From: Nitrosomonas sp.
Lineage (GTDB): Bacteria; Pseudomonadota; Gammaproteobacteria; Burkholderiales; Nitrosomonadaceae
DNA length: 64,000 nt
Assembly (NCBI RefSeq): GCF_020852615.1
Contig: NZ_JADZAJ010000032.1
Span: forward strand, 95,803 to 159,802
Reading direction: 5' to 3'
Position numbers and translations under genes: made by a program. The notes below the pieces were generated by a model. That model worked only from the letters and a program-made list of their open reading frames with translations. It made no database searches and was not told where the DNA came from. This document shows positions 11,098-20,939 of this stretch, piece after piece (the stretch's first letter is position 1; each line of letters begins with the position of its first letter).

Positions 11098-11138
11098 ATC
11101 AACAGTAAAAAGTTTTTATTATTCAAGATGGAATCTTG

Positions 11139-12410
11139 TCAGCCATAAACAATACGCCCGTCAATCAGGGTAAACCGGGCACGTCCATACAACTCCATTC
11201 CAAGGAAAGGAGTATTTTTCCCCTGGCTCTTCAGTTCGGTATTATTAACGACCCAGCTTTCATCCGGATCAAAAATACATAGATCTGCAGGAGCACCCGC
11301 TGCAAGCTTCCCCGCCCCGATTCCCAGAACCTGTGCAGGGTGAAGCGTAATTTTTGCCAATGCTTCGGACAATGACAGTCTGTTTTCCATGGCCCATTTC
11401 AGCGTAAGCGGCAGCAGCAGCTCCAATCCGGTTGCGCCAGTTTCGGCTTGAGCAAACGGCAGCAACTTGGCATCTTCATCGACTGGTGCGTGATCCGAAC
11501 AGATCGCATCAATTGTTCCATCCATCAGTCCGGCACGCAGCATATCCCGATCAGCCAGACTTCTCAGTGGCGGCATAAGATGGCAGTTGGCATCAAAAAA
11601 ACCGATATCCATGTCAGTCAGGTGCACGTGATGAGCAGAAACATCACAAGTTAACGGCAATCCCTGCCGTTTCGCCGCCCGTACCAGCGCAACTCCTTCG
11701 GCACTGGAAATGCGACAGAGATGCACGCTGGCACCGGTTTCTTTCATCAGTGACAGAATACTGGTCAGCGCAATCGTTTCTGCGCATACAGGAATTGCCG
11801 GCAAACCCAGACGGGTGGCAACCTCTCCTTCATGTGCAACCCCATGATTGGCCAGATGCCTGTCCTGAGGGCGCAACCAGACCTTGAAATCAAAAGTGGC
11901 AGCATACTGCATGGCTCGCATCAGCACATGCAGATTGACAATCGGCGCATCAGCCTGGCTGAATGCAATGCAACCAGCGTCATGCAATTCAACCATTTCT
12001 GTCAAATACTCGCCCTTGAGCCCCCGAGTCAGTGCTCCCACCGGATACACGTGTGCCCGGTCCAGGATGCGCGCACGATGTTTCAGCATTTCCACCAAAC
12101 CCGGTTCATCCAGCGGCGGATCCGTATCAGGAGGACAGGCAAGACTGGTTACCCCCCCCGCTACCGCAGCCTCCAGCTCTGATTCCAGCGTAGCCATATA
12201 CTCAAACCCCGGTTCGCGCAACCGTGCTGACAAATCAACCAGGCCGGGACATACAATCATTCCGTCAGCATCAATCTCGCGATCGTCACAAAACCCTTCC
12301 GGCCGTGAATCGATTGATACAATTTTGCCTTCAGCCAGATAGAGATCACCGATACGGTCCATCCTGCTGCCGGGATCAATCAAACGGCCATTTCGGATAC
12401 AAATGTGCAT
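11139..12410 (-). CDS. pyrX: Dihydroorotase-like protein, probably non-catalytic (PyrC')
   Basis: A 423-residue member of the class I dihydroorotase group of cyclic amidohydrolases. It has the CPGLVDL...LREPG entry and the distal CSDHAP motif. However, the metal-binding HxH that should sit in front of LREPG is replaced: residues 61 and 63 are Ser and Arg (DLSARLREPG). In Pseudomonas a similar His-less PyrC' is inactive and serves to assemble aspartate transcarbamoylase. Directly following pyrB (13 bases between the genes) supports that role here. A real dihydroorotase should be encoded elsewhere in the genome. Confidence 0.88.
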   Translation of the reverse strand: MHICIRNGRLIDPGSRMDRIGDLYLAEGKIVSIDSRPEGFCDDREIDADGMIVCPGLVDLSARLREPGFEYMATLESELEAAVAGGVTSLACPPDTDPPLDEPGLVEMLKHRARILDRAHVYPVGALTRGLKGEYLTEMVELHDAGCIAFSQADAPIVNLHVLMRAMQYAATFDFKVWLRPQDRHLANHGVAHEGEVATRLGLPAIPVCAETIALTSILSLMKETGASVHLCRISSAEGVALVRAAKRQGLPLTCDVSAHHVHLTDMDIGFFDANCHLMPPLRSLADRDMLRAGLMDGTIDAICSDHAPVDEDAKLLPFAQAETGATGLELLLPLTLKWAMENRLSLSEALAKITLHPAQVLGIGAGKLAAGAPADLCIFDPDESWVVNNTELKSQGKNTPFLGMELYGRARFTLIDGRIVYG

Positions 12411-12423
12411 AGGACAGTACGTG

Positions 12424-13374
12424 TTAATTTCCGGCGAGAATTGACATCACCGCCATACGAACGGCAATACCGAAGTTTACCTGGGACAAAATGACGGACT
12501 GGGTGCCATCCGCCACTTCTGAATCAATTTCCACGCCACGATTCATCGGACCCGGATGCATTACGATTGCATCCGGTCTGGCAAGTGCCAGTTTTTCCGG
12601 CGTCAACCCATAGTATTTGAAATATTCTTCCGTGCCCGGCAAATGTGCCGATTTCATGCGTTCATTCTGTAACCGCAACATCATCAGTACATCCACCTCT
12701 TTCAGACCTTGCGACATGTTGTGATAAACATGCACGCCAAGCCGCTCAACTTTGGCCGGTAACAGTGTTTTGGGAGCAATAACACGGATTTCAGGCACAC
12801 CCAGTGTTGTCAGCGCGTGAATCTGTGAGCGCGCCACCCTGGAATGCAGAATATCCCCTATGATTGCCACGCGTAATGCGCGGAAATCCTGCTTGTAGCG
12901 GCGAATGGTAAACATATCCAGCAATGCCTGCGTGGGGTGGGCATGCCACCCGTCACCCGCATTGATAACATGAATCTCCGGTCTGACATGGCGGGCAATC
13001 AGATGCGCCGCCCCACTTTGATTATGGCGTACGATAAACATATCCGCATGCATGGCAGACAGGTTATCCACCGTATCCAGCAGCGTTTCACCCTTGGTCT
13101 GGGATGAGACTGCCATATTGAGGTTAATGACATCCGCCGAAAGACGCTTTGCTGCAATTTCGAAAGTGGTACGGGTCCGGGTACTTGGTTCAAAAAACAG
13201 GTTGAACACTGACTTACCCCGCAACAGAGGAATTTTCTTGACATCGCGTTCAGTCACACCGGTGAACGATTCTGCCGTATCAAGAATATGCTGCAAGATT
13301 GAAGCAGGCAATCCCTCTGTCGTCAGCAGGTGCTGCAGCTCACCATTCCTGTTCAGCTGGGGATGCAGGCCCAT
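12424..13374 (-). CDS. pyrB: Aspartate carbamoyltransferase catalytic chain
   Basis: A 316-residue transcarbamoylase. It has the carbamoyl-phosphate loop [12 protein letters not shown], the [12 protein letters not shown] motif and the aspartate-binding region with [11 protein letters not shown]. It condenses carbamoyl phosphate with aspartate as the first committed step of pyrimidine synthesis. It lies between pyrR and the pyrC' gene, the arrangement in which PyrB and inactive PyrC' form a dodecamer. No pyrI regulatory chain is nearby. Confidence 0.97.
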   Translation of the reverse strand: MGLHPQLNRNGELQHLLTTEGLPASILQHILDTAESFTGVTERDVKKIPLLRGKSVFNLFFEPSTRTRTTFEIAAKRLSADVINLNMAVSSQTKGETLLDTVDNLSAMHADMFIVRHNQSGAAHLIARHVRPEIHVINAGDGWHAHPTQALLDMFTIRRYKQDFRALRVAIIGDILHSRVARSQIHALTTLGVPEIRVIAPKTLLPAKVERLGVHVYHNMSQGLKEVDVLMMLRLQNERMKSAHLPGTEEYFKYYGLTPEKLALARPDAIVMHPGPMNRGVEIDSEVADGTQSVILSQVNFGIAVRMAVMSILAGN

Positions 13375-13446
13375 TACACAGAGATCCCGAAAAAATTACG
13401 ATGGTACATAGGTTCTAAATACAGGTAAAAATCCGGGAATCACGCA

Positions 13447-13950
13447 TCAGCCTGCCGTCAGGTTGCGTAAATCCAGACTCAGCCTGCCGTCATCTGATTG
13501 CCTCAACTCCAACATACTGTTTTCCGGCAAGGTGATAATGGCTCCCGTATATCGGGCAGCAATCGGCAGCTCCCGCCCGCCACGATCCACCAGTACCGCC
13601 AGATCAATACTGGTCGGGCGACCATAATCAAACAGCTCATTTACGGCTGCACGCACCGTCCTGCCGGTGTAAAGCACATCATCCACCAGAATAATACGGC
13701 TGTTTTCAACATCGAAAGGAAGCTGAGAGGGCCTAACCTGTGGATGCAGGCCGATTTTACTGTAATCATCCCGGTAAAAAGATATATCCAGCACCCCTAC
13801 CGGCAGCACAACCCCCAATATCTGATGAATACGCTGAGCCAGCCAGGCACCCCCGGTATGAATTCCCACAATAGCAGTACTCCCGGTTACATCCGGCCGT
13901 ATTTTTTCAATAAGCTGCACCAGCAGTTGTTCTGCGTCAGGAAGCTGCAT
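13447..13950 (-). CDS. pyrR: PyrR bifunctional regulator / uracil phosphoribosyltransferase homologue
   Basis: A type I phosphoribosyltransferase fold with the PRPP loop ILVDDVLYTGRTVRAA and a trailing region ITLPENSMLELRQ. I start it at the ATG at 13950 ([10 protein letters not shown]), giving 167 residues; the longer open frame from 14034 would add 28 residues inside ruvX. The chosen start overlaps the end of ruvX by 14 bases, so translation is probably coupled. In Gram-positives PyrR binds pyr mRNA. In Gram-negatives the regulatory role is unproven and UPRT activity may be the main function. Confidence 0.93.
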   Translation of the reverse strand: MQLPDAEQLLVQLIEKIRPDVTGSTAIVGIHTGGAWLAQRIHQILGVVLPVGVLDISFYRDDYSKIGLHPQVRPSQLPFDVENSRIILVDDVLYTGRTVRAAVNELFDYGRPTSIDLAVLVDRGGRELPIAARYTGAIITLPENSMLELRQSDDGRLSLDLRNLTAG

Positions 13951-14401
13951 GAGATAAATCGAAATAAATTTGGAGGATATGTTGCGCGGCAATCTGATCG
14001 AGCATTGGCCGCTGCTTTTTTCTACCGGTGACACCCGCTTCTTCCAGTGCCGAACGTGCGATCACTGTGGTGTAACGCTCATCTGCCATTGCTACCGGAA
14101 TATCAAACCGCCCTTCCAGCCGCCTGGCAAAACGGCGACACAACTGGGTGATCTCGTGCTCAGTACCGTCAGCATGAACCGACAGCCCCACCACCAGCAA
14201 GACCGGCTGCCATGTTTTGATCAGTTCTGCAATTTTCTCGAAACGGGGTTTAGTCATGGCCTGATCGATCGTCGTCAGCGGATGAGCCATCTGCAACTCA
14301 AGCTCTCCAATCGCAACACCAATGCGCCGCGTACCAAAATCAAACGCCAGCACCGTACCGGACACCATATTACCAAGCGCATCAGGCATGACCGACGTCA
14401 C
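13937..14401 (-). CDS. ruvX: RuvX/YqgF-family nuclease (putative Holliday junction resolvase)
   Basis: A 154-residue RNase H-like protein. The N-terminal [15 protein letters not shown] carries the first catalytic Asp, [14 protein letters not shown] the middle motif and DERYTTVIA the C-terminal acidic motif. The family processes 16S rRNA precursors and was proposed as a Holliday junction resolvase. It overlaps yqgE by 20 bases upstream and pyrR by 14 bases downstream in the conserved yqgE-ruvX-pyrR-pyrB order. Confidence 0.94.
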   Translation of the reverse strand: MTSVMPDALGNMVSGTVLAFDFGTRRIGVAIGELELQMAHPLTTIDQAMTKPRFEKIAELIKTWQPVLLVVGLSVHADGTEHEITQLCRRFARRLEGRFDIPVAMADERYTTVIARSALEEAGVTGRKKQRPMLDQIAAQHILQIYFDLSHAAS

Positions 14402-14942
14402 TGGACAGATTATAAAAATTGATTCCCAGCAAGCTCATGACTGCAGGCAATCGTTCTTCAAAGGACAGCTCAAACAATATCTGCGACTGAGCTGGCACCG
14501 TCAGCCAGGCATTTTGCGCCAGCTCCTGCTCAAGCTGCCCCGCCGACCAGCCTGAGTAACCCAATGCCACCAGCATTCTTTCCGGCCCCCGGCAATCGGC
14601 AACCGCCTGCAAAATATCAATGGAAGATGTCAAACCGATCGACTCATTGGCAGACAGCGTAAACTTCCATGACCCAACCGGTTCATGCAGCACAAACCCG
14701 GTGTCAACCTGTACCGGTCCGCCCAGTAATACCGGCGAATTGGAAATCGTCGCATTTTTGGGGGACATTCCCAGTTGGAGCAATAATTTTTCTACCGATA
14801 AATCCGTCGAACGATTCACCACCAGACCCAGCGCACCCCGTTCATTATGTTCACAGATATAGGTCAGCGTCCGGGTAAAAAAGGAATCCTCCAGCCCCGG
14901 CATGGCAATCAGGAAATGATCGGTAAGATTGATGCTTTGCAT
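14382..14942 (-). CDS. yqgE: YqgE/AlgH family protein
   Basis: Starting at the ATG at 14942 ([17 protein letters not shown]) gives 186 residues, the family length; the open frame could extend to 14996 into coq7. Conserved segments [36 protein letters not shown] and [15 protein letters not shown] are all visible. Function is not firmly known: in Pseudomonas AlgH was linked to alginate and virulence gene expression. It heads the yqgE-ruvX-pyrR row. Confidence 0.94.
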   Translation of the reverse strand: MQSINLTDHFLIAMPGLEDSFFTRTLTYICEHNERGALGLVVNRSTDLSVEKLLLQLGMSPKNATISNSPVLLGGPVQVDTGFVLHEPVGSWKFTLSANESIGLTSSIDILQAVADCRGPERMLVALGYSGWSAGQLEQELAQNAWLTVPAQSQILFELSFEERLPAVMSLLGINFYNLSSDVGHA

Positions 14943-14986
14943 TAAGATTGTGCCATCCAGGAACAAATAAGAAATTTCCTCTGACT

Positions 14987-15613
14987 TCACACCCAATAGG
15001 CGGTACGCGTCATGATCCCGGAACTGAACTTCATAACACGCCTGACCGGAGCAGGTAACTGCCCTCCACCGTGCGAAACAGCCATGGTAGCGTGACAGGC
15101 CTCATCAGTCTTCATTTGTGTCACAATCGCCCGGCTGCGAACATCCTGATGAGGTAATCGCTGCAGATGATCCGCCAGATGCGCCTCAACCTGGCGCTCG
15201 GTTTCTGCCAAAAAACCCAGATTCCATTTATCACCGAGCACACCCGCCACCAGTCCCAGCGCAAACGACCCGCCATACCATAACGGATTCAGGTAACTTT
15301 TACGTCCATCCAGTTCCACAATGCGACGCTCCGTCCATGCAAGATGTTCGGTTTCTTCACGCGCCGCCTGATCCAGCGCCTGCCTGACCTGCTCATTACG
15401 TGCTGTCAGCGCCTGGCCCTGATACAGTGCCTGAGCACACACCTCACCCACATGATTAATGCGCATAAGCGCAGCAGACTCACGCTTTTCGATCTCACTC
15501 AATGCATTCTCGGGCAGATCCTTCCCGGGCACCGGGCGCACAGTATTGGCCGGCGCCAGCAATGTCCGCAAGGCGCTATCAAAACCTATAATCAACTTGT
15601 CCACGTTCAGCAT
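14987..15613 (-). CDS. coq7: Demethoxyubiquinone hydroxylase (ubiquinone synthesis)
   Basis: A di-iron monooxygenase of 208 residues from the ATG at 15613, chosen because a GGAGGGG Shine-Dalgarno lies five bases upstream. An in-frame start at 15643 would add ten residues. The four-helix ligand pattern is visible: [21 protein letters not shown] (ExxH), [10 protein letters not shown] and DEACHATMA (ExxH). It hydroxylates 2-polyprenyl-3-methyl-6-methoxy-benzoquinol, the penultimate step of aerobic ubiquinone synthesis. Confidence 0.95.
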   Translation of the reverse strand: MLNVDKLIIGFDSALRTLLAPANTVRPVPGKDLPENALSEIEKRESAALMRINHVGEVCAQALYQGQALTARNEQVRQALDQAAREETEHLAWTERRIVELDGRKSYLNPLWYGGSFALGLVAGVLGDKWNLGFLAETERQVEAHLADHLQRLPHQDVRSRAIVTQMKTDEACHATMAVSHGGGQLPAPVRRVMKFSSGIMTRTAYWV

Positions 15614-15693
15614 AACAACCCCTCCACTCTCCGTTCTCTCCATCCCTGCCTGCTGTTTTTAATCAGCAAACCACCTGGAGACCACACGAACCC

Positions 15694-16992
15694 TTATTTT
15701 ATACGCATTTGCCGCGCGAGCAATGTTACCGGATGCAAAACCTCTATATTGATACCCTTCCTCACCAGTCCATTAGCAATATGCAAAGCACAACCGATAT
15801 TCGCCGTCACCAGACAGTCCGCCCCTGTATGTTCGAAAGCCTGTAATTTTGCATCGAGTAACGATTTTGCAAACTCAGGCTGATCAAGATAATACGTACC
15901 GGCAGCGCCGCAACACCGCTCATTTCCGGGGAGTTCCACAACCTCTATTCCCGGGATACGCTGCAACAAAGTATACAGATGCTTTGAGGCGCACAACGTA
16001 TTACGCAGCGTACAGGGTTCATGCACAGCTACTTTGCGCACCAACGGCTTAAAACTGATTGCATCCCACTCCAGTCCATCGAGAAACTGACTGATATCCA
16101 TTACCGGCACAGAAAAACCCACACCCGATTGCGATGAATATTCCGCCAGCTGCACACCGCAACCGGAAGCAGTACTGATAATGGTTTGAGCACCTGAATC
16201 TTCAAATACACGAAGATTTTGTCGGGCAAACGACCTGGCCATATCGATCCGGCCACTATGCTGATGCAATGCCCCGCAACAGGTCTGCTTACCGGGTACA
16301 TGTACCGTATAGCCCATCCGGTTAAGCACCTGTATAGATGAAAGCAGCGTTTCGGTATCAATCAGCCGCGCAACACACCCTACAAACAGGGCCACCTCCC
16401 CACGTGAGGCGCCTCTGGCCGGGTATTTACGCCGCCATAATGTTCCCGGCAGATTGCGCACTGTCAAAAACAGCAGCGATTGGGCCAGATCATTTTTTCT
16501 CAGCATTTCCAATCGCAACAACAATGACAGCAGGCCCATCCTGGTGAGTAAACGCAACATTGGCCGCAGGATATCGAACCGGGCTGGCTGAGCTATCAGC
16601 TTCCGCTCAAAGAAATCCCTCAGCCCATTTTTTTTACGCTGATTTACATCTTGCGCAGATGAATGCGCATAAATCATGGCACGCGCACCGTCAATCAGCT
16701 GACCATAAGCAACGCTGTTCGGGCAAACCTGCTCACAGGCACGGCAAGTCAGGCACCGATCCATATGCTGAATAAATTTTTCATTCAGAGGAATATGCCC
16801 GTTTGCGACTCCACTCATCAGCGCAATCCGCCCACGCGGCGAATCTGCTTCAGAATATGTCAGATGATATGTTGGACAATGCGGCAAGCAAAGCCCGCAC
16901 GCCACACAACGATTTGCTTCAGCCAGCAGAGCTTCCGCCGGCGAAGCATCCTGATCCTGATCCATATCCCTCTTTGTTTTTAGGTCAACCAT
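15694..16992 (-). CDS. glcF: Iron-sulfur protein of the glycolate oxidase GlcF / CCG-domain family
   Basis: A 432-residue protein with two 4Fe-4S motifs near the N-terminus (CVACGLCLPHCPTY and CLTCRACEQVCPNS). Two cysteine-rich CCG domains follow (FVGCVARLIDTE ... CCGALHQHSG and HEPCTLRN ... RCCGAAGTY). This layout is that of GlcF, the electron-transfer subunit of glycolate oxidase, and of related LutA-like proteins. No glcD or glcE is adjacent, so the electron partner is not shown. The name is a family-level call. A start at 16965 (MDQDQD) is possible. Confidence 0.8.
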   Translation of the reverse strand: MVDLKTKRDMDQDQDASPAEALLAEANRCVACGLCLPHCPTYHLTYSEADSPRGRIALMSGVANGHIPLNEKFIQHMDRCLTCRACEQVCPNSVAYGQLIDGARAMIYAHSSAQDVNQRKKNGLRDFFERKLIAQPARFDILRPMLRLLTRMGLLSLLLRLEMLRKNDLAQSLLFLTVRNLPGTLWRRKYPARGASRGEVALFVGCVARLIDTETLLSSIQVLNRMGYTVHVPGKQTCCGALHQHSGRIDMARSFARQNLRVFEDSGAQTIISTASGCGVQLAEYSSQSGVGFSVPVMDISQFLDGLEWDAISFKPLVRKVAVHEPCTLRNTLCASKHLYTLLQRIPGIEVVELPGNERCCGAAGTYYLDQPEFAKSLLDAKLQAFEHTGADCLVTANIGCALHIANGLVRKGINIEVLHPVTLLARQMRIK

Positions 16993-17191
16993 TTCAGCGA
17001 AATCCGGTTATATAAAATTTGTAACTCACGCCTGCCCAGGCAATTACTGTTGCTCTCCCGATTCTGCCACGATCTTCTTTCTCAAATGCAGCCATATTGC
17101 CATTCTATTTACTTCTTGCCATGCAAGATGAAATTGCAATAAAATTAGGGGTTATCGTTAACAAACAACTACTTTTATTACAAGGGGTACC

Positions 17192-17461
17192 ATGGTAGTA
17201 GTGAGACTGGCACGAGGTGGTGCCAAGAAGCGTCCTTTTTACAACATGGTCGTGGCTGATTCCCGCAATCGGCGTGACGGAAAATTCATAGAACGTGTCG
17301 GGTTCTACAATCCGCGCGCCACGGGTGGAGAAGAAAGTCTGCGCATTCAGATGGATCGCCTGACTTACTGGCAATCCCAGGGAGCACAACTGTCCGATAC
17401 CGTTTCACGACTTGTCAAACAGTTTGGCAGACAGCAGCAGGCTGCACAACCACAAGGGTGA
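17192..17461 (+). CDS. rpsP: 30S ribosomal protein S16
   Basis: An 89-residue basic protein starting [20 protein letters not shown], with the family motifs [15 protein letters not shown] and [12 protein letters not shown]16 binds 16S rRNA early in 30S assembly. It leads the rpsP-rimM-trmD-rplS operon, which runs on the plus strand away from glcF. The 199 bases upstream are AT-rich and must carry the operon promoter, but I could not pick out convincing hexamers. Confidence 0.98.
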   Translation: MVVVRLARGGAKKRPFYNMVVADSRNRRDGKFIERVGFYNPRATGGEESLRIQMDRLTYWQSQGAQLSDTVSRLVKQFGRQQQAAQPQG

Positions 17462-17489
17462 AACGAGGCTCCTTGAAGCAAAGGAGCCT

Positions 17490-18002
17490 ATGGTCGTGCT
17501 GGGTCGGATCATCGGGCCACATGGTATTCGGGGGCAGATAAAGGTTACCCCTTTTACCGAATGTACCGGCGGGCTGATGGAGTACGCCGTGTGGTGGCTG
17601 AGTAAAGATGAAAAGAAGTGGCAGGTTGTGCATCCCGTTTCATTTTCCGGCCATAACAACAGTGAGCTCATCGTTAGCCTCAGTGAACACGAAGACCGAA
17701 CGAGCGCATCTGAATTGAAAGGTTTACTGGTTGCCGTACCACGCAGCCAACTGCCTCTGTTATCAGAAAATGGTGAAGAGGGCTACTATTGGGCGGATCT
17801 GATCGGGATGGATGTTGTTAATATTCAGGGGGAATTGTTCGGTACGGCAGCAGGTTTGTTTGAGACTGGTGCAAATGATGTATTACGTGTCCGGCTGTCT
17901 GGAGATAACAAAGAAGAATTAATCCCCTTCATTGACCAGGTTATCATGCGTGTAGATCTGAAATCACGACAAATCACGGTAGATTGGGAGCTGGATTACT
18001 AA
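17490..18002 (+). CDS. rimM: Ribosome maturation factor RimM
   Basis: From ATG 17490 ([19 protein letters not shown]) the product is 170 residues. AAGGAG stands at 17481-17486, rather close to the start. The open frame extends upstream into rpsP, but that part has no RimM similarity. The N-terminal RimM domain has [11 protein letters not shown] and the C-terminal PRC-barrel has [11 protein letters not shown] and [13 protein letters not shown]. RimM binds S19 and helps mature the 30S head. Confidence 0.95.
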   Translation: MVVLGRIIGPHGIRGQIKVTPFTECTGGLMEYAVWWLSKDEKKWQVVHPVSFSGHNNSELIVSLSEHEDRTSASELKGLLVAVPRSQLPLLSENGEEGYYWADLIGMDVVNIQGELFGTAAGLFETGANDVLRVRLSGDNKEELIPFIDQVIMRVDLKSRQITVDWELDY

Positions 18003-18012
18003 ACTTGGTACC

Positions 18013-18825
18013 ATGTCGTTTGAATTTGATGTTATCACGCTACTGCCCGATATGTTTGACGCCGTTACACAGTATGGTGTAACAGGCAGAGCAAATAAAG
18101 ACAATTTATACCATCTGCACACTTGGAATCCTCGCGACTATGCTGCAAACCGTTACCGGACGGTAGATGATTCGCCTTATGGTGGAGGGCCAGGCATGGT
18201 CATGATGGCTGAGCCATTGGGTAAAGCCATTACAGATGCCAAGACCAGACAGGCTGAAAATGGCATTGGAAAGACCAGCGTAATTTATCTTTCACCACAA
18301 GGTAAATTACTGAATCATAAAAAAGTTTTGCAAATTTCCGCATTAAATGGAGTAGTGTTACTCTGTGGTCGCTATGAAGGGGTTGATGAAAGGCTAATAG
18401 AGGATCAGGTAGATGAAGAAATTTCAATCGGGGATTATGTGATATCCGGTGGAGAGCTGGCAGCAATGGTTTTGATTGATGCCGTGGTAAGACAACTGCC
18501 TGGTGCGTTAGGTGATGCGCAATCAGCCGGTCAGGATTCTCACGTTAACCAGCTGCTTGAATACCCGCACTATACCCGACCCGAGATATACAAAGGGAAA
18601 CCGGTTCCTCGGGTGCTGCTGTCCGGCAACCACGCAAAAATAGAGTGTTGGCGCCTGCAACAGTCAATTGGCAGGACGTGGCTAAAAAGGCCGGATTTAC
18701 TGGCAGAAAAATATCCGGAAAAGCTCCCGGAAAAGGAAAAGAAGTTACTGGAAGAATTCAGGCAGTTACGGTGTGCAGCAGTTGCTGACCAATCGATGGA
18801 TAAAATTAAAGAACAGGAGCAATGA
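18013..18825 (+). CDS. trmD: tRNA (guanine37-N1)-methyltransferase
   Basis: A 270-residue SPOUT methyltransferase. The knotted SAM site is recognisable from [16 protein letters not shown] and [16 protein letters not shown], and the substrate region from [21 protein letters not shown]. TrmD makes m1G37 and prevents +1 frameshifting. It starts ten bases after rimM ends, and its stop is one base away from the rplS start codon. Confidence 0.97.
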   Translation: MSFEFDVITLLPDMFDAVTQYGVTGRANKDNLYHLHTWNPRDYAANRYRTVDDSPYGGGPGMVMMAEPLGKAITDAKTRQAENGIGKTSVIYLSPQGKLLNHKKVLQISALNGVVLLCGRYEGVDERLIEDQVDEEISIGDYVISGGELAAMVLIDAVVRQLPGALGDAQSAGQDSHVNQLLEYPHYTRPEIYKGKPVPRVLLSGNHAKIECWRLQQSIGRTWLKRPDLLAEKYPEKLPEKEKKLLEEFRQLRCAAVADQSMDKIKEQEQ

Positions 18826-18826
18826 A

Positions 18827-19216
18827 ATGAATTTGATAGAACAGCTGGAACGTGAAGAAATTGAAAGACTGGGAAAAATTATTCCTGATTTCTCACCCGG
18901 TGACACAATCGTAGTCAATGTAAATGTAGTAGAAGGCGACCGCAAACGTGTTCAGGCTTTTGAAGGAGTTGTTATTGCCAAGCGTAATCGCGGACTTAAT
19001 TCCTCATTTATTGTCAGAAAAATATCCAGCGGGGAAGCAGTCGAACGCACATTTCAGACTTACTCCCCTCTCATCGCCAGCATGGAAGTTAAACGGCGAG
19101 GTGATGTACGTCGAGCAAAACTTTACTATCTGAGAGAGAGATCCGGTAAAGCAGCAAGGATCCGGGAAAAATTGCCAGCCCGTGGTACGCGGCAGGAAAG
19201 TGCAGCACAAGAGTAA
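18827..19216 (+). CDS. rplS: 50S ribosomal protein L19
   Basis: The ATG at 18827 ([16 protein letters not shown]) with CAGGAG at 18814-18819 gives 129 residues, the bacterial L19 length. Motifs [32 protein letters not shown] and [16 protein letters not shown] are diagnostic. The C-terminal tail is somewhat longer than in Escherichia coli. L19 lies at the 30S-50S interface. It is the last gene of the operon. Confidence 0.97.
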   Translation: MNLIEQLEREEIERLGKIIPDFSPGDTIVVNVNVVEGDRKRVQAFEGVVIAKRNRGLNSSFIVRKISSGEAVERTFQTYSPLIASMEVKRRGDVRRAKLYYLRERSGKAARIREKLPARGTRQESAAQE

Positions 19217-19277
19217 TTCAGCTCTAACAGAGCAAACTCCCTGGCTGTTACAATTTCTCTCCGGCAAAAAGAGCGTT

Positions 19278-19310
19278 ATTCCAGGTACAGTTAACAACTG
19301 CACCTGGAAT
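19278..19310. repeat. Strong inverted repeat downstream of rplS
   Basis: Arms ATTCCAGGT and ACCTGGAAT pair fully, then after one A-C mismatch CAGTT pairs with AACTG around an AAC loop. This 33-base hairpin begins 62 bases after the rplS stop. It is followed by ACAGGTCTTTA rather than a clear T tract, so it could be a weak or processed terminator, or an mRNA 3'-end stabiliser. Confidence 0.55.
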
Positions 19311-19402
19311 ACAGGTCTTTACAGTGCTTTAATATGGACTGAGCACGAGGTGTTCAAGGCACGCCTCTACTACATATATTGAATACGTAAACGAGACCGT
19401 GA

Positions 19403-20527
19403 GTGCCGCACAACACCGCACCTGAAGAACCCGTTTCCGGAAGTTCTCGGCAGAACCCCCTCCCCTATAGTACAGCCAGCTCTCCGCCAGCTATGCCGAA
19501 TGAAACAATACCACCCAGCGCAAAGCAGGTTGATATCGTAATACCTGTCTACAATGCACCAGTCCTAACCAGGCGTTGTATTGATTCCGTCATTCACCAT
19601 CTGAGCCCGTCCATACATAAGGTACTTATCCAGGATGACGCATCTGAAAGTGAAACGCGTGAAATGCTGGACCACTTACCCCACCCGTGTGCGAAAGTCT
19701 TTCACTCAGAAAAAAATCAGGGGTTCGGCAAGACAGTTAATGCGGCAATCAGTCGGTCAAATGCTTTCTATGTATTTATTCTGAATTCCGATACTGAAGT
19801 TAAATCAAATATCCTGCCGTCGCTTTGTGCAGCATTTGATGCAGACCCCGGGCTGGCTGCCATTATCCCCACAGGAAACAGTTACGATAAATTTGATCTG
19901 AGCCGTTATACACTGCAGCCTGGAAACTACATTCAGACACATTACCTGCGCGGCCATGCTGTTTTAATACGCCGCGATGTGTTCCTTGCCGTTGGCGGAT
20001 TTGATTCGATTTTTGGTCGCGGATATTACGAGGACATTGACCTTGGGCGCCGTCTTGATCTTAACGGCTGGCGTTTTGGAGTCCTCCCGGGAGCTTACAT
20101 TTACCACAAGAAAGGTGGCTCATTCGGCAGCGCCCGTGTACCGCTGGCACGGAAGAATCGGGCTATCTACCTGTCACGTTACCCAAAAGCACAGCGAAAC
20201 CTCCTGTTACTCACATGGAATGATACCCTGGCCGACCTTGATGAAGAACTGATCAGCACCATGAATAAAATCTTTCATAATGGCGGTTATGTTCACTGGT
20301 TAACACCAACCCCGCAAAACCAGCTGCCCTGTTTACAAATGTATAACTACCGTCTGAACTGGTATTCCGTGATCAGAATCCCATTACGAGGCTGGAAACG
20401 GGCAGACAGGAAGATCGCTGAAATATGGATTACACCAGATGTCCCCTTCTTGCTGCGCACTTTTCTGACTCTCTGGGGAAAATGTCGGGGAATTAACGTT
20501 TTGCTACCCGGGAAAACAGAAAATTAA
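19403..20527 (+). CDS. Family 2 glycosyltransferase
   Basis: 374 residues from a GTG at 19403; the in-frame ATG at 19493 is an alternative that drops a poorly conserved Pro/Ser-rich leader. The GT-A fold is clear: VDIVIPVYNAPVLTRRCIDSV, IQDDASESET, FILNSDTEVK (DxD-type metal site) and GGFDSIFGRGYYEDIDLGRR (GT2 ED motif). No membrane segment is evident. Such enzymes add sugars to lipid-linked glycans at the cytoplasmic face. The donor is unknown. Confidence 0.85.
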   Translation: MPHNTAPEEPVSGSSRQNPLPYSTASSPPAMPNETIPPSAKQVDIVIPVYNAPVLTRRCIDSVIHHLSPSIHKVLIQDDASESETREMLDHLPHPCAKVFHSEKNQGFGKTVNAAISRSNAFYVFILNSDTEVKSNILPSLCAAFDADPGLAAIIPTGNSYDKFDLSRYTLQPGNYIQTHYLRGHAVLIRRDVFLAVGGFDSIFGRGYYEDIDLGRRLDLNGWRFGVLPGAYIYHKKGGSFGSARVPLARKNRAIYLSRYPKAQRNLLLLTWNDTLADLDEELISTMNKIFHNGGYVHWLTPTPQNQLPCLQMYNYRLNWYSVIRIPLRGWKRADRKIAEIWITPDVPFLLRTFLTLWGKCRGINVLLPGKTEN

Positions 20528-20581
20528 AGCAGCTACCGACACTCTGCAGCAAGAAATCAGACTGTCTCAAACCGCATGGAT

Positions 20582-20929
20582 TCATTCATCCAGCAGCTTC
20601 TTTATTTTCTCTGGCGGCCGCCCCAGTACGGCACTATCACCACGAACCACTATCGGACGCTGAATTAAGTCAGGATTTTCCGCCATCAACCGTAACAGCT
20701 CATCGTCACTCGCTGACTCTGAACCCCTGGCAAGCGGCTCATCCGCACGCAACAAACCCTTCACCGGAATACCCAGCTTACGCACCAGTTCACGTAAAAC
20801 ATCAACAGTTAAACGGTCGTTGTAGTAATTAATACTCTCAAACACCTGACCACTTTCACTGAGAATGGTCAGGGCTTCACGACATTTACTGCAGGTGGGT
20901 TTTTGATAAATGGTTATTTTATTGCCCAT
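20582..20929 (-). CDS. arsC: ArsC-family arsenate reductase / Spx-like thioredoxin-fold protein
   Basis: The product from the ATG at 20929 (MGNKITIYQKPTCSKC) is 115 residues. It keeps the Cys of the CSKC motif near the N-terminus and the C-terminal QRPIVVRGDSAVLGRPPEKI typical of glutaredoxin-linked ArsC. Members reduce arsenate or have uncharacterised redox roles (YfgD, YffB). No ars operon genes are adjacent, so a true arsenate role is unproven. It lies eleven bases after the IalB-like gene on the same strand. Confidence 0.85.
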   Translation of the reverse strand: MGNKITIYQKPTCSKCREALTILSESGQVFESINYYNDRLTVDVLRELVRKLGIPVKGLLRADEPLARGSESASDDELLRLMAENPDLIQRPIVVRGDSAVLGRPPEKIKKLLDE

Positions 20930-20939
20930 GAATCCAGTC

